Below, one piece after another: positions 1 through 13,046 of a DNA stretch of 64,000 bases; the first letter of the stretch is position 1; each line of letters opens with the position of its first letter. This stretch comes from Darksidea phi (lineage: Eukaryota; Ascomycota; Dothideomycetes; Pleosporales; Lentitheciaceae). The position numbers and the translations under genes are program-made. The stretch lies in the NCBI GenBank assembly GCA_030770425.1, contig JASJFT010000010.1, forward strand, positions 423,669-487,668, given 5' to 3'. The notes beneath the pieces are model-generated. The model ran no database searches. It was not told where the DNA came from and saw only the letters and a program-made list of their open reading frames with translations.

Positions 1-513
1 ACGTAATCTCTGCGATCTGTTTGTGCCGTTCAAACTTTGTACCTATGGGTTCCCAATTTGCCGCATGAAACTCGAGACATACCGGAGCAATCAGCTCCCG
101 TAGAGTCCAACCGCGTGTGAACCACTTGCTTTGATCGAATGTCTGACACCAGCCGGCCTCTGAATCGCGAACATCGGCCATACACACGTAACAAATGTTC
201 GACTGTGCGTAGTATCTCTACATCGAATTGATAGCTTCTTGCAACTAGCTGAACTAGATTTATCGATGCAATAGCTGTCGATCCAGATCCATTCGTATCC
301 ATCGTGGTAAGCGAGGTTGCAAGCTCCTTGTATTTTAGCGAAGCCACATTTCATCCGCGTCTGGCTTTGGGGATCTGAAATTGGTGCTTTGCTGATATCT
401 GCAAACGTGACTTCTTCAGCGCTCCACCGGTGAGAGAGGATGACGTAGTCTGGGACCTCGGTCGGAATGTAGAGGCGGCTGAGCTCCAGAGACTTGGTGT
501 TCAGCAGTCTCAT
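1..513 (-). pseudogene. HET-domain (heterokaryon incompatibility) gene, broken, 3' part beyond window
   Basis: The ATG at 513 opens a typical HET protein N-terminus (MRLLNTK), followed by YVILSHRW, EEVTF, KIQGAC and the signature GYEWIWIDSYCID. HET domains mediate non-self recognition and cell death at hyphal fusion. The frame then breaks. At about 245-249 one base appears to be missing, so the expected continuation (AINSM, RYYAQSNICYVCMADV, WFTRGWTLREL, then FHAANWEPIG) lies in another frame. In that second frame a TAG at 218-220 sits where HET proteins have a Tyr after SM. Two separate lesions argue for a pseudogene rather than one sequencing error. The second frame stays open to base 1, so the gene continues to the left. 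The family call is firm; inactivity is inferred from the lesions. Confidence 0.85.
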
Positions 514-1026
514 ACTGAATCAAGCTTGTTTGATCTTAGTCGATCAGAACCCCACAAAGGTTTTATAGGATGAAATACCAAGGAGAAGTATGAGAAGGTT
601 GTCGTTCTTCTAGATGTACCAGCTTCCGGCTGAGCTTCAGTTTGAGATAGGGACTTCTACAGGTAACGTTTAAGACCGAGCTGGACGAATTGTACCCAGA
701 TTAGAGTCTTTCGGTCTTTCAAGGCTCACCGGTGGTGTGGGGCGGTGCATTGACGCTGTGGCTCAATGCAGGTTGAGAAATCCACCTATCAGGCTGCAGA
801 TGTTTGAAGCCTTCCGCAGGCAAGGCAGTCATGCTCCTCCCCAGCTTTGTCAAAGAACTAATTGATGATTAGTAGAACATCCGTAGTATTAGTGTTATCA
901 TTCGACTAGAAAAAAAGCAGGAAAACATCTTGATTGATTGACCACGCCCCTTCCACACGCCTGCTCCACAAACAAACCCTCCAACTAACCTGCCGACAAC
1001 GCTGCCTTCCTATAGCGAGGGTACCA
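514..1026. other. Intergenic, no gene seen
   Basis: This stretch holds the presumed promoter of the HET gene (close to 513) and the 3' flank of the secreted-protein gene. I see no supported coding frame, RNA gene or repeat. Confidence 0.5.
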
Positions 1027-2073
1027 TCAGGCCAATGCGGTCAAGATCACAGTCGGGAGCCCAATCCCAATCCCAACCCCGAGCGCAATGCGATCTGATC
1101 GAGATGTTCCGGAATCTGCGGAGCCGGCGGCAGTTGGGCTCAGCCATGAACTAGCGCCCGATCGAGAAAAGGTTATACTAGTTCTAGACCTAGTATTAGA
1201 AGATGTCGGAGCGCTGATTTTCGAAGAAAGTGCTGTGTTGGCCGAATCACCTGGAGATGGAGACGGGTTAGAGGAGGCCACGGAAGTGTTTTTCGGATAT
1301 GTTTGAGAAAGTGTTGGCGCCACTGGCAGTACAGATGTGTCTTGCCTAGAAACGGTTGCGTTGACTAAGACATAGTCAGTGTCCCGCTCCATCCCTATCC
1401 ATGACTTACCCCCAGCGTCGGCTGGAACTTTCCTGTACAAGGGTGATTGCCTTCCCCCCAACCCGGGAATTGCCCCATATTTACACAGCAATTTTGTATA
1501 CATGGCAGTCTGAGCCGTAGACCTTTCGCTTTCAAAGCTCTCGTAGATCGACTGTGTTACGCAGCTGCCCGCTTGCACATATAAATTCCTGGAATTCGTT
1601 CAACACAATTTGTTAGATGTTAAGAGCTTGAACATATACCCCGTATTCTCTTGAGACCGGAACGCTTACCACTCCCTGTAGAATGATTTACCACTAGGTA
1701 CCATAGTTATAAGCGCCGTGCCACCACTACATTCCGTTGTAAGGATGCACTCCGACGTAAAGGTCGGGCAGCAGTGGACTTGGTTCCCGATCGTACTTAA
1801 CGTGTAACCAAGCGTCCCACACAGGGAGGGCGTGACTGTATAGGCATTGTCGACTTAGACAGTTAGAGCATGATGGCAAATACGCCTACACGTGTAATCG
1901 CTTCCATACTGATAACCCAACAGAGCCGGATCATCTTCATATGGTTGGGCTCGAGGGAGCAGTATAGGCGCGGGAGTGATGGCCGGCTCAGGCGATACTG
2001 CTGCTACCACGGCTAAGCTACACAGGGCAATCGGCAGCAATGCGCAGCAATGTAGGCGTGAGTGTATACCCAT
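1027..2073 (-). CDS. Secreted/anchored Cys-rich, Ser/Thr-rich protein (uncharacterised)
   Basis: The start chosen at 2073 (MGIHSRLHCC) gives a clean signal peptide (CCALLPIALCSLAVVAAV); an in-frame ATG at 2091 is possible. The ectodomain has paired cysteines (CGTLGY, VHCCP, CSGGTAL, SCVTQSIYESF), then a Ser/Thr/Pro-rich stretch and a C-terminal hydrophobic segment (ALGVGIGIGLPTVIL) ending at the stop, suggesting membrane or GPI anchoring. One intron is clear: donor GTAAGC at 1669, branch CTAAC, acceptor CAG, exon resuming at 1588. A first intron must remove the in-frame TAA near 1855; the best fit (GTAGGC...CTAAC...AAG) is only about 36 nt, unusually short. If that is not spliced, the gene is truncated. 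The architecture resembles many Dothideomycete surface proteins of unknown function. No enzymatic domain is recognised. Confidence 0.6.
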
Positions 2074-3120
2074 ATCACGCCGGATACTCATGAGCTTCGT
2101 GTTTACCGCTGACGTAGGTTTAAGGTGCGCTTTCATGCGACTTTGTATCGTGATGGTAGGTTGTGTTGTGAACAACTTAATTAACACAAGGGCACGGATA
2201 AACGGCATAAAGCGGAACTCATTCGTATCGACGAGGCTGAGTGCTCGAGCACCCCACAGCATCAAGGCTCACTTGACTAGATCAGTAATCCTTGGACTAA
2301 TCACACAGGGATGTGAGGGCAAATCTCTAGCACGCGTATTACCGATCTTTAATCACAGAAGGCGCAGAGATGGTATGTCGTGCCATCTACCACCGACCGG
2401 GGGTAATTTACACGGCCTTTACAGTATCCAAAAGCTTGTTGTGCGCCAGAGTCCCGGGTGTTGGTCAGCCACCCACACGAATGAAAAGACGGTGCCCATC
2501 ACAAGTAGGTGTTCCTTACACAGCTAATCACATACTGAATGCTGGTGGAGTTTTGCCGTGTGGCAGCTCAGCTCTCGCAAGCCAGTCAGTTTCGAGTATA
2601 GCCATAGCCACGGCCACGACCACAGCCACAGCCAAATATAATCTTCCTTGTTGTATCCATTTCACATCATCGCTCTCAGAGCCATCCAAGCCCAAAAATC
2701 ACAAACTGCAAGAGAGAAGTGTACGGCTTTCCATAATTCTACCGGCCAAACCCAGTCCCAAATCGTCAAGAATAGCAAGATCCATTCCCAGCCTGGAAGG
2801 CATCCCTTTCTCGCCGACGCTATGCCATCAATAACTTCAAGGGATATGATAAACGTATGCGCCCTATGCCGCAAAAAGACCGAATAGCGCTGTAAGCTTG
2901 AAAAAGCCTTCCAAGACGCCAGCTAAACGCGCCAGACCCGCCTTCTACCTTCCCACTAAGGTAAAATCACCCGATTGACGCCGTAATCATAATCAAGTCG
3001 GAATCACCATGCCCTTCCTCTCCATCCCTTTGACCCAAAGTGATATCGTCTCGCGAACGTTGCACTTGACAGGAGAGCCCGAGATCTCTGTTTAAGCGCA
3101 ATTAACGTTAGCACGGATTC
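2074..3120. other. Intergenic ~1 kb, no supported gene
   Basis: Short frames on both strands lack recognisable domains or consistent splice structure. A small CCACAG/CCACGG-type simple repeat lies near 2600-2635. The right end is the 3' flank of the deubiquitinase gene. Confidence 0.5.
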
Positions 3121-6100
3121 TCACTCTTGAATCTCAGCTAGCATGTCATCTCCAATATCGGACTCACTGCCATACTCCGATTGCTCGTAACCTTCGCCCG
3201 TAGAGACTGGGGTACCCTCATCAAGTGGCCAGTGTCTCAACTGTGTGCTAAGGTCAAAGTGGTATGCCTGGATGCTGGCCGCATCGCTTACATGCCTCAA
3301 CTGCTCCAAGACGGGATCATCGGTGGTTTGGAGTAATTCCAGAAGCTGTACGAGTGTCTGACAGATTGCAATCATTGGCTGCATGTAGCTGCGTGACGTA
3401 TTTTGCTCATGCTCGTCCGTAATCTTAGCACACATCTCTGAAGCCAAAACTCGAACAGCCCTGTATTTGAGTTTGAGTGTAGTCTCTGTGGCAAGCGTGT
3501 CGTCCTTGTAATTTGTGAACAGCTCTTGCAGGAAGCTCGCCGTGGCCTTGCGAACGCCGTCGTCATCGTACAAAAGTAACGGAACCGAGAATTTCTTAGA
3601 GTAGAGCAGACAATACTCGTAGAAGAAGTCCGGACCCCGCTCTTCCAGAATCGTCTCGTTTTCCGCGTGCAATAGACCGCTGAAAAATCGAATCTGAGGT
3701 TGCCCCCCCTGATCCCTGAGCTTGGGGGCCGCCTTTGCCACCGCCTCAATAACTTGCTCCACGTAGCCCGGTCCAGGAGAAGCTTCGCAGTATGGGAGTG
3801 CCGCTCGCACGTACGGGTCTGAAGTTGGGGGCGAGAGCATAGAGATGCCCTCGTACACGGTAGTGTGTACGTTCTGTAGGAGGCGTGGGTCCTTAGACTG
3901 GAGGAGCCATTTCAGAATCTCACCAGGGTAGAAGATTTCCGTCTTTTCAGGGTCGAATAACTCGAGTATCCTATCCAAAGCAGCAAGCGCTCGGTTCTCG
4001 TCATGCCATAAATGCAGCAGGTACTTCTCATCTCGGGAAAGGGGGAACTTGGAGCCATGTCGGTCGTACTTCTCGAGCCGGTTGCTGCGCCGGCTGTCTA
4101 GAACGGTTGTAAGATTGATGTCCATCTTTGACAGCAGCGTATACACGAACTCAACCATCCGATTGTAGATACGCCTCTTCTTCTCAATCATACGCCACAT
4201 TTCAGGCTCGCGATTTCGTAAGGACTGTGCAGCATGCATGCAAAAAATGCGTAAGCACCCGTCCAGAAAACCTTCGTTTAGTAGGACTGCTGTCTCCACG
4301 TGCCCCATATTACTTAGCTGGCACAGCGTAAGGTACAGGTCATCCCAACCGCGCGCGGCTACGTATGACTCCTCGGCAACAACCCGGAGTCGCTGTATGA
4401 CTTCGCGAAGTATGCCATCGATAGGAGTGATACGCCCGGTCTCGCCATCGGTGTCCATGCCTTCAGTACCGTATATCGCCGGGTCCTTTTCGCGAAGGAA
4501 CTGGAGACCATCAACAAGTAAAGCACGCATTTGAGAGCGAACTTTCATGTGCAGACACTGGAGGAGCATATTGGTGAGCGCATACTCCTGCGTTGCGAGC
4601 CATCTCAAGGCGGTGCAGCAGCAAACTGGGCATGACAGCATGGTTTTACGAAGCTGGAGGAGAATTTCATCAAATATCTCCACGGTTCTAACGCGGAACA
4701 ACGTTTGACAAAGATGTTGGAGCACAAAGTGAAGTGCTTGGTCTTCCTGGTTGTGGTCTTCGGAGCATGTTCCATGATTAATCGTGCGGAGATTTGTGAG
4801 AACTTGCCGAGCAAACTTGGTGTGGCAAGGGTCGTACAGGCTATATTCTCGAATGAAGTTTTCATTGTCGTCCTGGATCGTCTCGTCCAAAGATGATGGA
4901 ACCGGGACTTTGGCGATTCCAGACAACGGAGAACCAATGTACTCACTGTGGTCCTTTTCAATGGCAGACCTCCGTTGGTAGAACAGCATGTAGGCGCTGA
5001 AATTCTTGTGTTGGCGTGGAAATGTCTCGTCGAACCATCCGCCGAAGGCAGAGTGAGGAATTGATAGGTGGTCAAACATATCGACTTCCCGATCGTTGAA
5101 TTCAAACCATTGTGTCATGCTCCCTGACGGACACGGCCGTTCTCGGATATACGAATAGTAGTGGCCGTTTTCCGAGGTGCCCTGGTGGACAAGAACCCCT
5201 ACGAGTTCGAAAATGTCTTCCTGACATGGCTTCGAGGGGTTGCTAAGGTGATCAATCTTGAAAGGACTGATATCGATAACGCTCGGGAATTCAAACAGGT
5301 CATTGATCTTGGATCTCCGCATTTCCACCAGATCAAAGTCGAAGCGCTTAAGATGGAACATCAGATTGTCGGGAACATCTTTCAGGCATGTGCTAGCAAC
5401 TAAGTCAGTTGAGGATATTTGCATATCTCAAAACACTTACCGCTTGACAGCATCGACCAACTTCCCTCCGCACGACTCGCACTTGTACTTGTTGTCACCT
5501 TCCATGACATCTCCCTCCACATAAGCTTGGAGACTCTCGTTCAGGTTGCTTTTGCCCTGCACGTCACATTGGACAACAAAGAAGCTTTCCACGCGTTCGG
5601 ACACATGCTCGCATTCCTTGGATTTGATCTGGTTGACAGTCTGGCCTCCGTAGAATGACCGGAATTGCTGTCTAATCTCGGGTGAGAGCATTTGAGCCTC
5701 CCATTGATCGAACAATAGGTTGTAAAACTCATCAGCATCCATCTGCACGTTAATGTCGATAGGGAGGCCTTCTGGAACTTTCACACAAGCTGCAAAGTCT
5801 CGCGGATCCGCCGACTTGCGATAGCTGTTCTGCAGATTAGCGAAGAGCCTCTGCGTTTCATGTAGAAGGCGCTGAGAGGCGTCTCGGTCGGCAACGTTCA
5901 GGCCAAGCATGAACTTTCGGAAATTTACGTTCATAAACAGTTGGGTTAACAGCGAGTTCATGTAGCATATTGCGCGGGGATTGAACAAGCCCACATAGCC
6001 GGTGGGTGACCGTATTTCGTTGGCTCGATCGATGGAGATAGGTCGCATTGTCATGTCTGCATCATCGAATCCTAAATTTTAGAAGCAGAAGGTCAGTGAA

Positions 6101-9100
6101 GGTCCACGCTAAGTTGGTTAAACGCATGATAGACATGCAATCAGATAAAGCGAATGCTATGGAGGATAACTCACCGACATTCTTAGCCATCTCAAGAAGC
6201 TTACTGTAGCTAGTGCGGTCTTCTGCCAAGGCAAGTACAAGATCGTACAGCTCTTTCCTCGTCTTGCTCTCCAACACGGGAAGCGGAGGGCTTGACGCTT
6301 GCTCGTGTAGGTCCACGACCCTTGGGACGAACAAGAACTTGTTCCATATTCTCTCAACAAGCGGACCGGCATTCAATGGTTTTTTGAATGACTTCAAGGA
6401 AGCAATGCAGCTGAGAAGGAGCTTGGTGAAACCAAGGACGACAAAATCTGTCTCGTCGCGTCCAACATGTTCAATGTGGTTGTAACCCAGTAGCATATCA
6501 CTCCAGGTTGTCAAGTACGACCGTAGAGCTTCCTCATCTCGGTGATATTCATCGTACTTTCGGAAAATCTGGTCTGCGATATCTAGAAGTTGTTCAGACT
6601 GAGCAGCATATTGAACGGCCTCTGGTAATACGGAAGAGATGATGGCCCAGAAACATGCGGCGGTATCAGATTCAGTGAGCGCAGACGATGTGGGGAGGGC
6701 TCCACCACAAACGGACGAGATGACTCTGGTGATGTGTTCCCGGAGAGGCTGTCGCGGATTTTCCAGCAGAAGAGCTTTATGCAATGCCGTCACATTGTCA
6801 TTATTAGTGAAGGCCTCCCAGATACCGCGAGAGTGCAACGATGCTTCCACAATCGAGGCGTAAGAGTGGTAAATGGTCACCGAATGGTCAGAACCTGCCT
6901 TCAAGGCCACAGAAAGTATGGTGATCAGGCGATCCACCAGTCCAACTTCGTCGGAGAAGTACGTTGAAGAAATCTCTGGGGAAGGACGCTCTGGTACTTC
7001 ACATTAGGCGTTGGTTACTAGACTTGATCGTAGGAGAGATATGCATACCTTTGAGGAAGTCCAACAGGGAGTGTACCAGTACACCGGCCAGATGAAGTTC
7101 CATGGAGCTTGACAGCGACTTGCTAAGGAGGACAGGATTGAGCAAGGCTTGGTCCAAAAGCCGGACCGCATTTGCCAGGAACATATCATCGAGGGTATTC
7201 TAAGTATCTGGTAAGTGTGATAGTTCCATCTAGGTTAGGACCATTGACATACCTTTTTTGCTTGCTCCTTCAACTTCCACTGTAGCGCATATGCCGCATA
7301 CTTTGCTTGAAATGTTTTCCCAGGAGGGAAAAGATCGTCTACAGAACTTGTACCGGATACAACGGATTCAGCTATCCGTTCCGGGTAGGGGAAGCATACT
7401 AAGAAATCATAAAGCTATCCAGTGTTAGCAGAGATATGAAAACAGAGGAAGAGGGCTTTCTCACCACTACACTAATAGAATCTTCCGCATCCATGCAGGC
7501 GAAAAGCTCCTCGAACTGGTTGACCAAAGTAGCCTCAAAAACTGAACAGTTGCTGCCTGGCTCGGTCATAGGTTGGCTCACTTCGCTCCCGGGAGCCTTT
7601 TGAACCAGTAGGAAGGTTCCCGCGAGGCCAAGTTTCGCAATCGTTTCGTTGGCCTTCTCAGCAACGTTGAGGCGTTGCCCCTTGGCAAAGAGGTTGATCT
7701 TTGAATATCCGGTCGCTTGGCAAAGCCGTGTATACAAGTCCTGCAACGTGTTTTCCAAGCCCACGAGGATCGATTGTTTTTCTAACGACGTTGGGGCTTG
7801 ATACTTGATCTCGAGGGCATCACCATACGGGAGATCCAGATCCAGAGGCTCAACCTTGGAGTCAGACCTACGTGTGCGACTGAATTCCGGCCGTGTACGT
7901 ATCGACATTAGTAGACCCTTCAAGAATAGAATTGTCCGAGTGAACCGCCGTTCATTCTGTTGCTTCACCGGATCAGAAAGAGCAATGTCCATTTGGTCGC
8001 CTTCCAAGTCGGCAGGTTTGCTTCGCAAGACTTTGTAAGCAGATGACAGCTCCTGCATGCACTGATCGACAAGGGCGACGTGAGCGGCTTCGACTTCTTC
8101 CAGTGCCACGTCGGGTTCAGTGCCTAACTCTAAATAACGTGCAGCGAGCAGCCTCGCTGCATGATCCTCAATGGTACGTGGGGGAGCAGAGAGAACCATG
8201 GACCATAGAAGATCAGCGCCGCGAATCTGAAGTAGTTCCTTCTCACCTTCCGGTGTAGCAATGATTCGTCGTGTGGTAGGGAATTTGTAAGCGGCGACAA
8301 AATCGTACAAACCGGGCGTGTAGTACTGCGGCTCCAATTTTGGTACGTAAACGGAAATGAGCTGCTTGCAGAAATTGTTCTCAACTTTTAAAGCTTCCAG
8401 AAACTTGGACCAAGCCATATCGCGCAACTGGTTTGTTTGGGCATGCTTTCCAACTAGGTGATCCCAAATATCCTCATAGAGATCTATAGGGATCGCGTTT
8501 GTAGCATGGCGTACTAAGAAGGAGAGAAGGTCGAGCCGGTATTGGAGTGAATGGGCTTGGGTGGAAGTAATGTCACGCTCCTCTTTAACGAAAACACAGA
8601 TCTCTTCGAGAATTTGGCGTGTAACATTCGGATTCTCTGAGAAGAAGAGGGTATCGTTGAAGTTGTGCATGGACGTGAGGACGTTGATGGCGCGCACGCT
8701 GCCTGTTGCTTTCGATGAACGACTTGCTATATGGGTAGCACACTGTCGGCAAATCTCATGCCGTTCGTCTGGATTGATGATACCACAGACCATATACAGT
8801 TGATCAAACGCCTCATTGTGCATGGCATGGAACAGTTTGCCGGTGTCCCTGCCCGGGGAAGTGTCTTGTAGCACTCGCACGGACACGTTCCAAGGCCGAG
8901 CTTTAAATTCAACGGCGCTCCAGTCGGGAAACTTCTGCTGAATTTTGGAAGTGAGTTCCCGCAAGAACCGAAGGATGTCCATATTGTAGCTCTCGATCGG
9001 AAGTTCGTAGAGTTTGGTGCAAAGATAGAGTAGCTCTGGGAGCTCCATGAGATTGAATATGTTTCGAAGCATAGTCAGCGTCGCCGAGACCACGCGAGGG

Positions 9101-10946
9101 TCGGAGCTTTTGGATACCGTGTTCCAAATAGCATCAGTCTGGCTCTCGGAATACCGGTTAGTGACTACAAGGAAGCCGACCACATTGCCACTGCGAGAAA
9201 TGAGTTGCGGGTGTGAGTCGACGCTGATGATGTAGTCTGTGACTCGCTCGTATAGTAAGAATTCCGCAAGGTACTGCATGACTGGGTGCTTGGAGGATAG
9301 CTCTGTAATGTTGTACTCCCTCCAGATTTCGACAAGTGCAGCATCCATGGTGCCTATACTCATGACACGCAGTTCCATCCGACCTTTCACCACGTATTTT
9401 CGAAGGAGTTTGAACTTCCACGCGTTCATGACTAGCGCAGAGAAGATAGACGGATCTTGACGATACTTATCTCTTCCTGTATCGACTTGAGCATCCAGCA
9501 GCGTCGGTGTGGCGGGGGATTCCGGATCTCGGAAGTCTAAAAGATCGTTTGCTAGATTGGCCGCGATCGAGCTATCCCATTGGCACAAGTCGTAAAGTAA
9601 AGTTGACATGGCGTTGATCATCTCCTTGGTGTTTCCGATGTCAGTGACCTTGCTCGGGACCTGAAGGTCTGCGTTGTAGCTGCGGAAGTATTGCAGCACA
9701 TCTTCATAAAAATCACATCGCTCGAGGACGGACTGCGGCTCTGCAACTTCGAGAAGAAGCCAGCCCAAAGTGTCTACCAGTTGTGTCATCCAGACAGCAG
9801 TAGCGTACTGCATGGGGCCGGCCACCTTACCACACGCCCGATTCGCGAAGGTGAAGAGACTCTTAATCCCGTCGGACCGGACGAAAACATGCATCAAATG
9901 AGCAGTCATGCTATGCATATCAGCCCCATACTCTCTATCCAGTAAGCCAAAGACGTGGGGCTTTTCCCGGCGAAGGATCAAGGAGATGTATCGGATATGC
10001 TTGCAAGAAAGAACGGTGGGAGCATTGGCGTCCTCAGACATCCAGTGCAAAAGAGCATCGGCATCAGCTTGCATGAGCACTGAGCAGACTCGAAAATAGG
10101 CCGCGAAGAATGAGGTGAAGACGTCGTCCTCGGCTTGGCTATCATCGCAGAATTGGTCGCCAAATGGAGACCTGCGGTTAAGGACCTTGTTAACCAAGGC
10201 GCCAAATTCCTCCCAGAATACGTGCTTGTCCAGGAAATAGCTCTTCCAGCATGTGGGATATGCGGGGAGACTGTCGAGCCAGAGAGTCACTTGCGGGAGG
10301 ACGGTTCCATCTATGGCCTGAGCTGCAAGTACATTAGTATATGGAATAAATAGGGTCCACTAGGGCGGCATCCGAGTTACTTACTACCGTGGAAGTGCTG
10401 CGTGACGTTGTGGACAGCTTGCAGGTAGTTGCCATGCTGCGTGAAGGGAAAACGCTGGAAATACACTTCGGCGTCGTAATCAAGCTGGGCAGCACTAGGC
10501 ACTGTGCAACCGACCATGGTGTCGCTGTCATCATCGTCTATAGCAATGACGGGCGGGCTGCCTGCGGGATCATCGTCCTCAATGACGGGAGCAATCTCCG
10601 TACTAGCTACCGCCGCCTCTGTGTCTATACCATTGCCTGGCGCTGCGGTCGCGGTAGTATATTCGGTGTCGTCGGCACCATCCATTGCGTGGGATGATGA
10701 GGGCGGCTGCGACCGTATTGTCATTTGGACTTGTTGCTCGCGCGGCGGTGCAGAGGTGGTGTTGGAGGGAGCTGAATCGGTGGGCATGGCGAGCGTGTCT
10801 TTGCTCCCGCTGTCTAGTCGCGGTCGTTTGCGGGTCAGTGACGGGTCAGCGTCTTCCATAGAGTCGCGCGGAGGCGGCGACACGGGGACACTGAAAGCTT
10901 CGGCTGCAGCGACAGGCTCCATTAGACCATGGTCGCGCTGACTCAT
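3121..10946 (-). CDS. Giant ubiquitin-specific protease (USP/UCH domain, USP9X/USP34-like size)
   Basis: Seven exons reconstruct a protein of about 2,480 residues starting MSQRDHG at 10946; the first ~180 residues are acidic and Ser/Pro-rich. Readable junctions include donor GTAAGT at 10384, acceptor TTGCAG before 10322, GTATGT near 7252, GTGAGT near 6170 and GTAAGT near 5440; the junction near 7465/7399 is less certain. A ubiquitin-like segment lies near 7620-7800. The catalytic Cys box (YVGLFNPRAICYMNSL, about residue 1550) is followed by a CxxC pair (KCESCG) with VDAVKR, LKRFDFDL, and the His box GHYYSYIR. A long helical C-terminus follows, as in fungal proteins pairing UCH with a DUF3517 region. 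It would remove ubiquitin from unknown substrates. The Cys box deviates from GLxNxGxTCYMNS (Arg for Gly, Ile for Thr); catalytic Cys, Asn and His remain. It is divergent from POP3 across 512 bp. Confidence 0.9.
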
Positions 10947-11458
10947 GACGCAGTGAAGCCCGCTGGGAATGTGTAGGCGTTGACAGTCGACAGGCAGGCA
11001 CGCGGAGGGTGGTGATGTCCCGGGGCGGGAGACAAGCACTTGAGCTGCTCGCCTCTACAGGCAACAGCAGAGCGCCGAGCCTCACTAGACAACCTCGCAC
11101 GGGAGTGGAAACGCCGCGGGTAAGGGCAGCATGAGCTGCGGAGTCGGACGCTGCAGGCGCAAAAGGCAAATTGAAACCTGGGCACGAGGACGACCGTGTA
11201 GCGGAGCTTCGAATGTTCCGCAGAGTTCACGCGTCCCGAGCGGTGGTGGAGCTGTGGTTGTTGGATTTGGTGGGGGAGTGCCAAGCGGAACGTCATTGGA
11301 GGGTCCGGGACGAGCTAGTCTATTTGGATCTAGTGCACTGCGGCATCTAGCCTGACCGTTGTGGGCATCTAACACCACTGGCGACCTTTACTTGCTACAT
11401 GCGACGTGGATGCGGACTGTTGTGCTGCGGAAATCCTTATTTGTTGAAAAGCATAACC
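10947..11458. promoter_or_regulatory. Divergent promoter region between USP gene and POP3
   Basis: The 512 bp separate two head-to-head start codons (10946 - and 11459 +), so both promoters must lie here. It is GC-rich without a clear TATA box. Short overlapping frames on both strands look like chance products. Confidence 0.5.
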
Positions 11459-12480
11459 ATGGTGCCGTCGACCAAGAACAGACCCATCTTCAAGACTGCG
11501 GTGCCCTTCACGGAAACGCGCTGGTATGCTTCACATGCACGCATACGAGAACACGCATTGATGATCACAGGCCAGAACTCACATCGGTTGACCGAGACAA
11601 TATTCTCGATCTTCTATGCAGGTGAGTAAACAGCAGAGTCTCTCATTTGACTTGGATCGATTTCGCCGCTTCGGTTTCAGTTTCTCCTATAAGAAAGAAT
11701 CGTCTTGGCGGCACCCATATATAAATCTTTTCTCTAGACCAGTCATCCCATGGACTTACTAATACCTCCAGCCTCCTCCAGCCTCTAGGCGACCACCGCC
11801 GCACTCACATCAACCCTTCTAGAGGCAAAAAGCGCAAACGGAAATCCAAGCAACCACCCACTCCAGACTCCCAAAGCAACGGCTCGTCCAAAGATGCAGA
11901 AATACAAGACACGCCCCCTCCACCCCCGGAGATAGGATCCCACGTTCTAATCGGCCTCAACAGCGTAACTCGCCACTTGGAAGCGCTCGCGGCGCAGAAT
12001 GCACCTACGACCTTGGCAGAGTCGAGCAGTGATGGGCCGAAAAGAGCTGAAAGGGATGCTGACAACGCCGAGGACGGGAGTAGTGAGAGGAAAGAGAAGG
12101 ATACCCATAATACCGAAACAATCTCTCCACTCCAACCCCTAAGCCTAGTCGTAATCACCCACAATCATCCTCCAGCCTCCCTCCCGCATGCCCATATCCC
12201 CACCCTGATACACTGCTCCACCACCTCTCCTAATCTCCCAACCTCCAATCTGGCTAACACAACAACCCGCCTCATCACTCTTAGCTCGGCAAGTGAAGCT
12301 CGTCTCGCATCCGCCCTCCACATTCCGCACGTCGGCGCCCTAGCCATAAAAGAGGGCGCACCAGGCGCAAGCACATTAGTGGAGTACGCCCGGAAGCACG
12401 TCAGCATTACAGAGTGTGCGTGGATAGATGAGGCCATGAGAGGAGAATGGAAGGCGACAAAAATCGAGATCAGTAAATGA
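11459..12480 (+). CDS. POP3: RNase P/RNase MRP subunit POP3-like
   Basis: The ATG at 11459 begins a three-exon gene: 11459-11523, 11571-11621 and 11772-12480, all GT-AG and phase-consistent, giving 274 residues. The N-terminus reads NRPIFKTAVPFTETRW joined to PELTSVDRDNILDLL, then SLLQPLGDHR, a Lys/Arg-rich stretch (GKKRKRKSK) and an acidic low-complexity linker. The C-terminal half has the L7Ae-like fold signature of the family (LSLVVITHNHPP, LITLSSASEARLASAL, HVGALAIKEGAPGA). Pop3 is a small protein of the nuclear and nucleolar RNase P and MRP particles, acting in tRNA 5' processing and rRNA maturation. The match rests on overall pattern and on the splice joins reproducing the conserved N-terminus. 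Its 3' end converges with the F-box gene. Confidence 0.75.
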
Positions 12481-13046
12481 TGGAACGAAAGAGACTAAGA
12501 GGATAATGGAGCGGAAGAGCCAAGTTGAAACTATGGCTTAGACAAGGCATCGGATAAGATGATGGCCGCAAGCTGTCTGATCTTTGCGGCACTTTCAAAC
12601 TTCATGAAAGTATATGTGATATTATTTCCATTCCTCACTCCAGTATGACCAGTCCCGACCCAGTCCTTTGCCTATTTTCCCTCCTACATGTCGAAACTGT
12701 ATCATCCCACCCAAAATGTAACATCTGAATATTTGAACGTGGATTGTCGAGCACCAACAAACAATGCCTGCTCACCAGGTCTTTGGGGGCAGGATGCCAT
12801 GCAACAACAGGAAACGCCCAGAAAATGCTTGACAGAATCGCAATCTTCGACAACAACGACGACATCAACAACAGCAGCAGCCGCAGCTGGGCATAGTGTC
12901 ATCCGCCACAAGCAACAAAAATAGCGTCAAAGCCAGCTTCTATACACACCGCATCTCCGCCACTCTCCACTTTGGGGGAAAAATGCCTACACGAGCGCCC
13001 TCATTGCCTCTCTCATGTTCAACACGTTCGGCCACTGTCGAGCACA
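12481..13046. other. Intergenic region between convergent POP3 and F-box/WD40 gene
   Basis: The 566 bp hold the 3' flanks of both genes. A CAA/CAG/ACG-type trinucleotide-rich tract lies near 12845-12890. No gene or RNA is recognised. Confidence 0.5.

Noticed and set aside
2370..2834. A 154-codon + strand frame between the secreted-protein and deubiquitinase genes
   Set aside because: It has biased Ser/Thr/Lys composition from simple-repeat DNA, no domain and no splice support.
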